DNA from: CAIVAT01 sp964473485
Lineage (GTDB): Bacteria; Bacteroidota; Bacteroidia; Bacteroidales; FEN-979
Reading direction: 5' to 3'
Assembly (NCBI GenBank): GCA_964473485.1
Contig: CAYYPH010000013.1
Coordinates: forward strand, 46,240 to 110,239
Length of the DNA stretch: 64,000 nt
Shown here: positions 18,901 through 26,250 of the stretch, one piece after another
How the letters are laid out: each line of letters starts with the position of its first letter
How positions within the stretch are numbered: position 1 is the first letter of the stretch
Translations under genes and position numbers: made by a program
The notes under the pieces: model-generated
The model's database searches: none
What the model was told of the DNA's origin: nothing
Seen by the model: only the letters and a program-made list of their open reading frames with translations

Positions 18901-21900
18901 TCACATAGTAATTTCCGAATAGCCCGTTATCGGCCAGATCATTGGCAGTAAAGGAACCGGAAAGCACATCGACAGCCCCGGCTGTCCATTCGTACTGGTT
19001 ACAGATCACATTCGTGCCATTCATCCTCAGGGCTCCGGCTGATTTATTAACGTCGATAATATTGAAAGTCTCATCAGAGCTGTACTGGTGAGTGTTCCCG
19101 TTGAAGATCACGGTTCCGGTGCTCTCTTCAAATCCTGCAACTCCCACCGTGTTGCTCCAGTCGCCCGCGATGTAAATATTGAATACAGTTGTCGGGCTTG
19201 GGCCGTTGTTGCAGGAAAAGGCGCCCCCGGTAATCGAAAGGTCGTTGTTGATAAACAGATCGGCCGATTGAATGTAACAAGTCCCGGATGTTTTGTTTAC
19301 AGTAATATTGTAAAACTCCGTATTTCCTCCGTCCAGGTCATTGATATAGGTATTTCCCGACCCTTTCATGACAAGGGTTCCGCCGGCGAATCCAATATCG
19401 TGGCTTGTATTGGCATCGACCATGAAATCTCCTCCGCATTCAATGGTTCCGCCGGTTATTGCAGCCTGGCTGCCATCGTAAAACCTTACCCTGCCGGCAC
19501 AATCGATCGATTCGTCGGTCAGGTTTAATTTACCTCCGTCTTCGACCTCAAAAGCCGATGTACCGGTGTTTGTTACCGTCAGTTTCCAGGTTTGGTCGAT
19601 GGCAAAAATTCCTTCCCGGACCTCGAACGTCCCCGAGCAGGTCATGTTTTGCCACATCGTTGTTTGGGCGGTTGACGTTGATTTATCGACTCTGACATTC
19701 CGGTAGGTGTCGTTTTCGTTGTCGTCGTCCCAGTAATTGGACTCACTTCCTGAAAAATAGAGGTATGAAGTTCCCGTCATCGTAAATTGTCCGCCATCTG
19801 AATTAAGGTTGCCAAACACATCTAAAAAGTTATTGGTAGTTCCGTTTTGGGTCAGGATGGCGCCTGTTTGTATTGTCAGATCATGGGTGTATGCATTAAC
19901 ATCGGGTCCGATGATGGGTTGGTTGGGTGTGCCACCCGGAATGGTAACATCGATGGTGGCATCGGGAACCAGGTTCGCGCTCCAGTTCGCCGGATCTGTC
20001 CAGTCGCTGCTTACGGTACCCTCCCAGGTACCGGCTGCCTCGGCAAGGGTAACATAAAAAGTGTGGGCGCCGGCAGTGGAATTTTCATCGTCGAGAAGGA
20101 TATAATAGGTGGTTCCTGCAGTCCACAGGAATGATCCGTAGGTACCAGGGTAGATGATATCATCGATACAGCTCCAGCCGGATGACGAACACGAGGTATT
20201 TAGCATGTAGTCAACATACCCACTGGCAGCGGTGACGACAATGCTGTATAAACCGGTGACCGATGGCGTGAAACTGTATACCTGTTCCCTGCCATAGCAA
20301 TAGTAAGTGCAGGGCGATTGTGACGAAGTATACCAGATGCCATATCCTCCTCCGGGATAGGTTTTGGAGTAACCTGCCCCGGCACCCGCGATGTTACTGA
20401 TATTGGAGCAGGGATCATAGAAAATGTAGAAATCGTGCGTGGTGCTTGATGTGTATTTGTCGTCTAAAAGTAGGTAATACGTTGTTCCGGCCGTCATGTT
20501 CATTGTGCCATAGGTTCCGTTTGCGTAAATATCACCGATGCAGGACCACCCGGTAGAGGCGCAGGAGCCGGATTTCCACATATATATCACGTTTGTGCTA
20601 TTGGTCGACGTAACCTGAATTTTATAGATGCCGCTGACGGAAGGTGTGAAACTGTATACCTGTTCAACTCCCTCAGCAGGGTCCCCGCATGGTGTGTTGG
20701 TTGAAGTGTACCAAACTCCAGTCCCGCTTGCTGAAAACGTCTCGGTTCCTGCGATCCCTTCGCTCAGGGTGATAATATCCGAACAGGGATTACCATAACC
20801 TGTCAGCGTTATTACCCGCGGGCTTGTGATGTTATCGGCATTGTGAGGGATATTAAAGTTAGCTGTTTTCATACCGGGTGAAGTGGGAGTGAACCTGACC
20901 GTGAAGGTACCGGATGTGCCCGGCGACAGGTAGAGTGAAGTGGTACCAATGATCGAGAACTCTCCGGCATTTGTTCCGGAAATTGTTACTGTTCCGGCAC
21001 TTAGATTCATAAAATTCGGAACTGTACCGGTATTGTAGACCGTTACCGTCAAATTTGAATAGGATCCGACATTGATCGTTCCGTAGCTATAACTTGACGA
21101 AGGGCTTGATGACATGGCCACACTGGCACCGGCACCCGCAGATAACCAGTACTGAAGATTGTTATTGCTATAGGAGACATCAAACCTTCCCCACATGTCG
21201 TTAAATGTGTTGTAATCGCATAAATCCCAGGTGGTTGGGTGGCACCAGCCATACAACTGTCCTACCACGTAACCACTTGCATTTGAAACATTGCCGCCTG
21301 AACTGCCTGGCTGGGACATGCCTCCTAATGTTTTTGAATAATGAAAGTTGGAAGTGCTGAAGCCATCGCATTCATAGGTGGGTGAGCTTTTTTTCTGATG
21401 TCGTGTATACTTCTGGGGAATCCCGCTGGGATGATGCACAGAGTGAAGGGTAGCGTCGTTGGCCACCGAGCCTGTTGTCCATCCCTGAAAGTACCTTGAA
21501 CCACTTGGGTATTCATTCAGAAGAACAAGTGTGAAATCGGACTGGCTGTTGGTCGCGATCAAGCCGGCGCCATTGGTTATTACGATGCTGGTGTTGACCG
21601 ATCCGTTGCATGACGTGGTACGGTAATCAAACCTGCACTCAAGGGATGTTGCGGAAGCCTGGGTGCTGAAGCAATGATTGGCAGTGAGTAAAAACGGCTG
21701 CCAGTCCTCCGCCCTGTTATCATTCAGTAACCCACCGGTGCAGATGTAATTGCCGCCGCTTTTTACATAACTCAACTTGGCCGTACTTCTTCTCAGATCG
21801 TCAATATTGGCATAACCATTGGCATAAGCGCAGTTTACATCTTCGTAGCATGTCAATGGCGCTTGAGGCAAATACCGGTTGTCGGAATGGACAACCTTTG

Positions 21901-22537
21901 TTATAGTGAAATCAAGTTCTTCAATCTGTTCAATGGGAATAACCAACTGCAGAATGACATGATCAGCAAAAGTCGTCGTGGTATAATAACCGTCAGGTCC
22001 GATTTGTCCGCGAAGACCCGACTGATGAAAAGCATAACCGTCTTTGCTGAACAAATGGACTTTTACTCCATTGGGAATATTTCCCGAAGAAAAGAATAAT
22101 CGCAATTCATCGGCCTTTTCTGATTTCACTAAAACCGTCCAGGTCGCAGTATCATTGTTTAGCATGTTTAGTCTTCCACCAGAGATGGTTGCATCGCCCG
22201 AAGCTGGTAGACTGTTTTTCTTCACATTGAAATGCACGGGAACGGCGAGATCTCTGACAATGCCTATCATCGGGGGGTCGAAGGACGATTCGATAAACAG
22301 GCGTTCAGAACGGGTAAGGGTGTCAAGAAGATAACACTCAGCCGGTGTTAATGCGATACCGTAGCTATACATAACAGGCTTCACCATTGGAGTGAGCGCC
22401 GGATGACCAGCGAAAAATGACGGATCTGCTGAGGCAACTGGGAAGTTCTGAGAAGATCCAAGGTTTGGCAAAAAACCAATGAAAAAAATTGCGAGCAGAT
22501 TCCTGAAAATGGGAAAAGTGGTAACATTTGTTTTCAT
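15959..22537 (-). CDS. Very large T9SS-secreted protein: trypsin-like protease domain plus repetitive adhesin-like region
   Basis: The 2192-residue product starts at the ATG at 22537, which yields a signal peptide (MKTNVTTFPIFRNLLAIFF onward). Residues about 250-480 are a trypsin-fold protease of the lysyl-endopeptidase type, with the His in LTANHC, the Asp in QSDFTLVLL and the Ser in GGMSQPGSSGG. Next come an Ig-like/choice-of-anchor segment, two related beta-sandwich repeats (each with 'EQVYSFTPSV' and 'AGTTYYxLLDD'), and about 1000 residues of Gly/Asn/Thr-rich repeats ('GGTIEFYG', 'AGDWTNNVGTAGFDEGTGTVVFDGS'), probably a beta-helix. PKD-like domains follow (LSDPAISNPVATPPATTNYTV). The end is a type A sorting domain (FSIYPNPTTGKFFLVNN to the C terminus), so export by T9SS to the cell surface is likely. 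It forms its own unit, closed by the terminator at 15886. Confidence 0.88.
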   Translation of the reverse strand: MKTNVTTFPIFRNLLAIFFIGFLPNLGSSQNFPVASADPSFFAGHPALTPMVKPVMYSYGIALTPAECYLLDTLTRSERLFIESSFDPPMIGIVRDLAVPVHFNVKKNSLPASGDATISGGRLNMLNNDTATWTVLVKSEKADELRLFFSSGNIPNGVKVHLFSKDGYAFHQSGLRGQIGPDGYYTTTTFADHVILQLVIPIEQIEELDFTITKVVHSDNRYLPQAPLTCYEDVNCAYANGYANIDDLRRSTAKLSYVKSGGNYICTGGLLNDNRAEDWQPFLLTANHCFSTQASATSLECRFDYRTTSCNGSVNTSIVITNGAGLIATNSQSDFTLVLLNEYPSGSRYFQGWTTGSVANDATLHSVHHPSGIPQKYTRHQKKSSPTYECDGFSTSNFHYSKTLGGMSQPGSSGGNVSNASGYVVGQLYGWCHPTTWDLCDYNTFNDMWGRFDVSYSNNNLQYWLSAGAGASVAMSSSPSSSYSYGTINVGSYSNLTVTVYNTGTVPNFMNLSAGTVTISGTNAGEFSIIGTTSLYLSPGTSGTFTVRFTPTSPGMKTANFNIPHNADNITSPRVITLTGYGNPCSDIITLSEGIAGTETFSASGTGVWYTSTNTPCGDPAEGVEQVYSFTPSVSGIYKIQVTSTNSTNVIYMWKSGSCASTGWSCIGDIYANGTYGTMNMTAGTTYYLLLDDKYTSSTTHDFYIFYDPCSNISNIAGAGAGYSKTYPGGGYGIWYTSSQSPCTYYCYGREQVYSFTPSVTGLYSIVVTAASGYVDYMLNTSCSSSGWSCIDDIIYPGTYGSFLWTAGTTYYILLDDENSTAGAHTFYVTLAEAAGTWEGTVSSDWTDPANWSANLVPDATIDVTIPGGTPNQPIIGPDVNAYTHDLTIQTGAILTQNGTTNNFLDVFGNLNSDGGQFTMTGTSYLYFSGSESNYWDDDNENDTYRNVRVDKSTSTAQTTMWQNMTCSGTFEVREGIFAIDQTWKLTVTNTGTSAFEVEDGGKLNLTDESIDCAGRVRFYDGSQAAITGGTIECGGDFMVDANTSHDIGFAGGTLVMKGSGNTYINDLDGGNTEFYNITVNKTSGTCYIQSADLFINNDLSITGGAFSCNNGPSPTTVFNIYIAGDWSNTVGVAGFEESTGTVIFNGNTHQYSSDETFNIIDVNKSAGALRMNGTNVICNQYEWTAGAVDVLSGSFTANDLADNGLFGNYYVNPGGTINLTNNDGWVDLAGSVYIFGGNFNIWGGLGWDSYWPWSADGYIEMSGGTLDIKDVGVIIGNSMWNFTENITGGTIRTARGFYVYRSEFTPTGGTIEFYGPTNGDFHNSGGGFVHNILINKGTTDEPPKYPGIRMIREGDTIRQVDAPMANSITNIISTDVNGNVTITGGMFYLGNTTINVAGDWTNNVGTAGFDEGTGTVVFDGSAWKSVLTPETFYNLMLNKTFGGFGALELNGDVTVNNALQIVDGNLELNTPTNLYVNGPMTISLDAGLNANDLYGPHIYIRNSWTNNNTAPYTSVIGFEPGQYSTVHFDGSADQVMTNLGSGEFFANLVIDKSGGKFKPANNTTSTGNIEIVQGTWEDNISSLTHSVYGNFTVNTSGFFSTAVRHNTVSFLGTGNSILTYSGTLGYFHNILVDKTVGSSVTQIGNTSCQQTGDFTVNAGSYNLNGYNLLVTGDININSPGTLALPASSVLKLLDGKTLNVNSGGVLNISGTPGDPATIQTNLPTSYFTFNVNSGGTIGAEYGIFENMGTNGVNIQNGAFVDPLHPFTGCTFQDGASAGTLLTINNAQTMTIRGAVFPTNSWLGSSNVSKTMNHGHVYFVDFTGDYSGEMYDNDPFGRVTWVPTLTAAATATPGIVCAGNSSQLNTIRTGGQAPFSYLWSPSTGLSDPAISNPVATPPATTNYTVTVTDALGTTAAGSVTVTVWPLAPAGVTIAASANPSPPGNFVTFTATPLNGGASPAYQWKVNGLSVGTGLPTYSYIPLNGDVITCILTSSYLCATGNPATSNAITMIVVNTNASVTGTVPSPLSLCFDASNTITVAGSGSSFLVSTGASVNLIAGVRILIYPTTTVQSGGYLHGYITTTNSYCGSLPPSMVNVIAGNSEPMYNIADSDLFSIYPNPTTGKFFLVNNGKEPSGTVNLEIFTIKGERVFVSTLFNESRREFDLANLPNGLYLVKVMKDQYLQTFKLIIFH

Positions 22538-22675
22538 GGGGATCGTTTTAAAAGAACAATAAAAAATAAACACGTCAGCAAAAAAGACGTTTGCCGACTT
22601 CGGACATATGTTGGATTGGACTAAACGATCAATCCAGTAAATGTACAGCTTTTTTCGTGGAAAGTCAAGAGGCGG

Positions 22676-23287
22676 TCACTTGTACTTCCAGTTGCGGTGC
22701 TTTTTTTCTGCGACGCATTCCACCGTTGTGTGGATCCGCTTCTCCCGCGTGGCCAGGGTTTTGGCTTCGTTGATCCACTCAATGTATTCTTTGCGGTGCG
22801 ACCAGGGGAGGCTCTCAAAGTTGGCCCGGGCCTGCGGATGGCTTTCGAGGGTTTGGCTGAGATCGTCGGGAACGACCAATGAAGGTTTTTCTTTGCCAGC
22901 CGGAGTCCTGGAGGGTTTCTTCCCTTCATCATTCAGCCGCTTTGCCTGTAAAATGTAGTCGAGAAGTACCTCATCGGGAGGGAGATCGGACAGTGACCGT
23001 ATCTTCCCGAATTGTCCCATGGCCTTTTCATTCCTTTCTCTGAAAAGTCCATGCGGATCATCCATGATGGAGGCCTTCCAGAAAGTAAACGCGCAATGCT
23101 CCTTGAATGCGGCCATAGAGAGGTACACTCCCTTATAATCGAAATGGGGGAATCCCCACTTGATCTTTTCCTCCACTTCGGGACAGGCTTCGTGGATCAG
23201 CTTTCGGAGATGTGTAAGGATCGGCTTCGCAAAAGGGGCTGATGCCTCAATATAGTCATCAATCCTGGAGTCGGTATCCTGTTTCAT
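22676..23287 (-). CDS. YdeI/DUF1801-family protein
   Basis: A 203-residue cytosolic protein. The N-terminal half is a DUF1801-like domain ('ILTHLRKLIHEACPEVEEKI', 'KWGFPHFDYKG'). The C-terminal half carries the YdeI/OmpD-associated signature 'NFESLPWSHRKEYIEWINEA' and a basic tail. Members are annotated from E. coli YdeI, linked to bacteriocin or peptide tolerance, but the biochemical role is unknown. The ATG at 23287 is preferred to a TTG 6 bp upstream. It sits 11 bp after the stop of a small XRE regulator gene on the same strand, so the two may be cotranscribed. Confidence 0.75.
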   Translation of the reverse strand: MKQDTDSRIDDYIEASAPFAKPILTHLRKLIHEACPEVEEKIKWGFPHFDYKGVYLSMAAFKEHCAFTFWKASIMDDPHGLFRERNEKAMGQFGKIRSLSDLPPDEVLLDYILQAKRLNDEGKKPSRTPAGKEKPSLVVPDDLSQTLESHPQARANFESLPWSHRKEYIEWINEAKTLATREKRIHTTVECVAEKKHRNWKYK

Positions 23288-23298
23288 AACCAATGAAA

Positions 23299-23604
23299 TT
23301 ATGGTTTTTTAATCGCCGCTGAGCCTTCCAGTTCTTCAAACCGAAGTCCATACGGATCACTGGCAGCGATCTGGCGGAGATCATCCTGCAATCCCAGGGT
23401 CCTGAGTATATTAAACAATTCACCTAATCGCAGGGCCGGGTCTCCTTTTTCGGCCATGATCACAGCAGCCCTCGTCACGGATGCCTTGCCGGCCAAACGG
23501 ATTTCCGATAATTTTCTTCGCTTGCGGGCATTCCTGATGTTGTCACCAACAAAACCAAGGATGGCATCTGATTCTGGATGAGTGAAAAGGGTTCGGGTCT
23601 TCAT
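23299..23604 (-). CDS. XRE-family helix-turn-helix regulator (HipB-like)
   Basis: A 101-residue protein with a helix-turn-helix core in 'GDNIRNARKRRKLSEIRLAG' and 'KASVTRAAVIMAEKGDPALR', followed by 'LGELFNILRTLGLQDDLRQI'. This pattern is typical of HipB-like antitoxin or repressor proteins that partner a HipA kinase. No HipA gene lies on either side: upstream is a cyclase lipoprotein, downstream a YdeI-family gene. It could be an orphan antitoxin or a simple autoregulator. The N-terminal 15 residues (MKTRTLFTHPESDAI) precede the domain. DNA-binding is a family inference. Confidence 0.7.
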   Translation of the reverse strand: MKTRTLFTHPESDAILGFVGDNIRNARKRRKLSEIRLAGKASVTRAAVIMAEKGDPALRLGELFNILRTLGLQDDLRQIAASDPYGLRFEELEGSAAIKKP

Positions 23605-23636
23605 GTAAGGTTGCTGATTTAAAGATATTCGGGTTC

Positions 23637-24425
23637 TCAGATTATTGCCACAATGCGCAACGGGGCACCGCTCCCTCCTTTGATCTTCATGGGCAATGCA
23701 ACGATGTATGCGCCGGCAGAAGGCAACCTGTCAAGGTTTGCCACATTCTCATAAACCGTGATACCGGCGGCACATAACCTGCGATGGCTCATGAAATCGG
23801 TGGATGGACCGTTATCAATACTGGGGGTGTCGAGTCCGATGGCAACTACTTTCCGGTTTTCTGCAATCCATTTTGCAGCCTCGGGATCAAGCCCCGGAAA
23901 GTGTAGCTCTGCAACACCCGCTGGTCCCGATTTCAGGGTACCGGTATACTTCAGATGATCGTTGTAATATTTTCCCCATCCGGTGTACAATAGAATGACA
24001 GCGCCACCGGGAATCCTGCCATGGCTCTTCTCCCAGTTTTCCAGATCAGCAACATTGACAAGGTAGTCGCGGTCTTCGGCTGCCCGACGGGTGACATCGA
24101 TCACCACTGCCGGTCCGTGTAACCGCTCCACACCGATCTTCTCGATGCTCTCTCCTCCCTGGTTGAAATGCAACGGCGCATCGAAATGAGTGCCTCCATG
24201 CTCTTCTGCCGAATACTTAAAAGACGAGTAGAAATACCCCTTGTCATTGATCCCGCAAAAAACGGTATCGTGGCGGAACCTGATGTTGGTGGGCCAGTAC
24301 ACGGTATTGCTGTCGTAATCGTAAGTGAGATCGATCCAGGTCGAATGCTGCAGGAGGTTTGCTAAACGATCCTCCCTGCAGGAAATCAGCGAGGCAATGA
24401 CAAGGAATACGAATGCTTTTTTCAT
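23637..24425 (-). CDS. Cyclase family lipoprotein (kynurenine-formamidase-like)
   Basis: A 262-residue protein beginning at the ATG at 24425, which produces a lipoprotein signal peptide with lipobox SLISC. The mature part is a metal-dependent cyclase/formamidase domain: the metal-binding motif HGGTHFDAPLHF is complete, and 'GAVILLYTGWG' and 'GLDTPSIDNGP' match the family core. Relatives hydrolyse N-formylkynurenine or similar amides and lactones. Here the enzyme would act in the periplasm or at the outer membrane, so tryptophan catabolism is doubtful. It has its own good promoter (24449-24480, minus strand), divergent from the PocR/PAS gene. Confidence 0.82.
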   Translation of the reverse strand: MKKAFVFLVIASLISCREDRLANLLQHSTWIDLTYDYDSNTVYWPTNIRFRHDTVFCGINDKGYFYSSFKYSAEEHGGTHFDAPLHFNQGGESIEKIGVERLHGPAVVIDVTRRAAEDRDYLVNVADLENWEKSHGRIPGGAVILLYTGWGKYYNDHLKYTGTLKSGPAGVAELHFPGLDPEAAKWIAENRKVVAIGLDTPSIDNGPSTDFMSHRRLCAAGITVYENVANLDRLPSAGAYIVALPMKIKGGSGAPLRIVAII

Positions 24426-24448
24426 GTTGATCAGCTTTTCATACATAT

Positions 24449-24480
24449 CAAAAGTAAGGATTTCTGTTTATCACCGCAAA
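24449..24480 (-). promoter_or_regulatory. Promoter for the cyclase lipoprotein gene
   Basis: On the minus strand, a -33 TTTG (24480-24477) and a -7 box TACTTTTG (24456-24449) are separated by 20 bases, matching the Bacteroidetes sigma-ABfr pattern. The gene's ATG lies 24 bases downstream. Confidence 0.65.
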
Positions 24481-24501
24481 TGGTAAAAAATTCATGACTA
24501 T

Positions 24502-24532
24502 TTTGAAAAAACCTGAAAATCATGTATATTTG
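24502..24532 (+). promoter_or_regulatory. Promoter for the PocR/PAS gene
   Basis: A -33 TTTG (24502-24505) and a -7 TATATTTG (24525-24532), 19 bases apart, fit the Bacteroidetes consensus. It is divergent from, and close to, the cyclase promoter, so the two units share a 155-bp control region. Confidence 0.65.
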
Positions 24533-24582
24533 ATTTTTATTGCCCTCCAGGACTGAAAGATAATTCAAACAACCAGAAGCCA

Positions 24583-26250
24583 ATGGCCATGAATGATCAT
24601 GATAAAAAACCAGAATCATCCCTGAGTCCTATGGAAGCTTCCGACAAAAGGTTCTCGGAGCCCGGTGGAGAAGAAGAGGTTCGGCTTGAATGGATATTCG
24701 CTCAAAAGGAAAACGGGGATGCAAATTTTTACCCGGAATATGGCGACCTGAGTTTGCTTAACAGCGATGGATTGATCCTGAAGGCTGTCGGGAAGGAACA
24801 ATTGAAAGAGATCGCTTCAGAATACATGGATCTGCTGGAGAGTTCTTCGGCCGTTTATGAGCGCAAAGGCGATTATGCCCTGGGGCTATTCTCTTCGGGG
24901 TGGTGCCGGATGATGGATGCAGCTTCGCGAAAACTTTGTGAAACGGAGGATAACCTTAAAGCGCTTGAGAGTGGAAAGTGGCTGTGCCACGAATCCTGCT
25001 GGAAGGATGCCTCACTGAAAGCCATGGAAGATGGGAGTCCTGTTGATATCGAATGCAGCGGGGGCATTCACCTGTACGCGGTTCCGGTGCGGGCGGGAGG
25101 TGAAATCGTGGGTGCCATCAACTTCGGGTATGGAGATCCGCCACGGGATGAAGCAACGCTTGAGAATCTTTCGCGGCAATACAACATTCCAATACAATCT
25201 TTGCGCGCTGAGGCAAAGGCCTATCAACACCGCCCAGCATACATCATCGCTTTTGCAAAAAAGCGGATACTGAAGGTGTCGGTCTACCTGGGGTACATCA
25301 TTGAACGGTGGTTAGCCGAACAATCTGTGCGTGAAAGCGAGCACCGGTTCAGGGAATTGTTTCAAAACATGAGCAGTTGTGTGGCAATATACAAAGCGGT
25401 GGATGATGGGGCTGATTTTGAATTTCTGAATTTTAACCAGACCGGAGAAAAGGTGGAAAAGATCAGCAGGGAAGAGGTTATCGGTAAACGGGTGTCACAG
25501 GTGTTCCCCGGCGTCATCGATTTTGGACTGTTTGATGTATTTAAGCGGGTATGGAAAACCGGTGTCTCGGAGACCCATCCGGTGTCGCAGTACAAGGATG
25601 GCCGAATTTCAGGATGGCGTGAGAATGTGGTTTTCATGCTCCCATCGGGCGAATTGGTAGCGCTATATAATGATTTAACCGCCCAGAAACAGGCCGAGGA
25701 GAGTTTACGGCTGAGCGAGGAAAAGTTCAGAACGGTGTTTGAAACGGCCAACGTGGGGAAGTCACTCACCCTGCCAACAGGTGAGATCAATGCCAATCAG
25801 GCTTTATGTGACATGCTGGGCTACTCTTTTGAGGAGTTGGGCCGGAAGACATGGCAGGAGATCACTCCTGCAGAAGAGATAGCATCCGTTAAAAGGAAAA
25901 TCGCCCCGTTGCTCCGGGGGGAGAAAGGTTCGGTAAGATTCATCAAACGTTACATTCATAAAAATGGTACGATACTGTGGGGGGATGTCAGCGTGACCAT
26001 GCGCTACGATGCCCAGGGTAACCCGTTGCACTTTATCACCACCGTTGTGGATATTTCAGAGCAGGTAAGGGCTGAAGCAGAGCTCAGATCATTAAAGGAG
26101 GATCTCGAACGGCAGGTTGCGGAGAAAACCCGTGATTTGCAGACAAGAATTGATGAACTGGAGCGCTTTCACCGGGCCACAATTCAACGCGAGTTCAGGA
26201 TCAAAGAGTTGCGGGATGAAATTGAACGGCTAAAATCAAGGAAACCATGA
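24583..26250 (+). CDS. PocR ligand-binding and PAS domain sensory protein without kinase domain
   Basis: A 555-residue cytosolic protein. Residues about 60-215 form a PocR sensory domain, with conserved cysteines in 'GWCRMMD', 'KLCETED' and 'WLCHESCW' and the core 'LYAVPVRAGGEIVGAINFGY'. Two PAS domains follow (about 245-370 and 375-500, the second with 'RYIHKNGTILWGDVSVTMR'), then a coiled coil to the C terminus. There is no histidine kinase, cyclase or DNA-binding domain. The stop overlaps the ATG of the next gene, a histidine kinase, by 4 bp. It therefore probably feeds a cytoplasmic signal into that kinase through its coiled coil. The ATG at 24583 is used; a second ATG two codons on (24589) is equally possible. 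Confidence 0.82.
   Translation: MAMNDHDKKPESSLSPMEASDKRFSEPGGEEEVRLEWIFAQKENGDANFYPEYGDLSLLNSDGLILKAVGKEQLKEIASEYMDLLESSSAVYERKGDYALGLFSSGWCRMMDAASRKLCETEDNLKALESGKWLCHESCWKDASLKAMEDGSPVDIECSGGIHLYAVPVRAGGEIVGAINFGYGDPPRDEATLENLSRQYNIPIQSLRAEAKAYQHRPAYIIAFAKKRILKVSVYLGYIIERWLAEQSVRESEHRFRELFQNMSSCVAIYKAVDDGADFEFLNFNQTGEKVEKISREEVIGKRVSQVFPGVIDFGLFDVFKRVWKTGVSETHPVSQYKDGRISGWRENVVFMLPSGELVALYNDLTAQKQAEESLRLSEEKFRTVFETANVGKSLTLPTGEINANQALCDMLGYSFEELGRKTWQEITPAEEIASVKRKIAPLLRGEKGSVRFIKRYIHKNGTILWGDVSVTMRYDAQGNPLHFITTVVDISEQVRAEAELRSLKEDLERQVAEKTRDLQTRIDELERFHRATIQREFRIKELRDEIERLKSRKP

Noticed and set aside
22612..22636. Terminator hairpin (TGGATTG with CAATCCA)
   Set aside because: The stem is 7 bp with an 11-base loop and no adjacent T tract on either strand.
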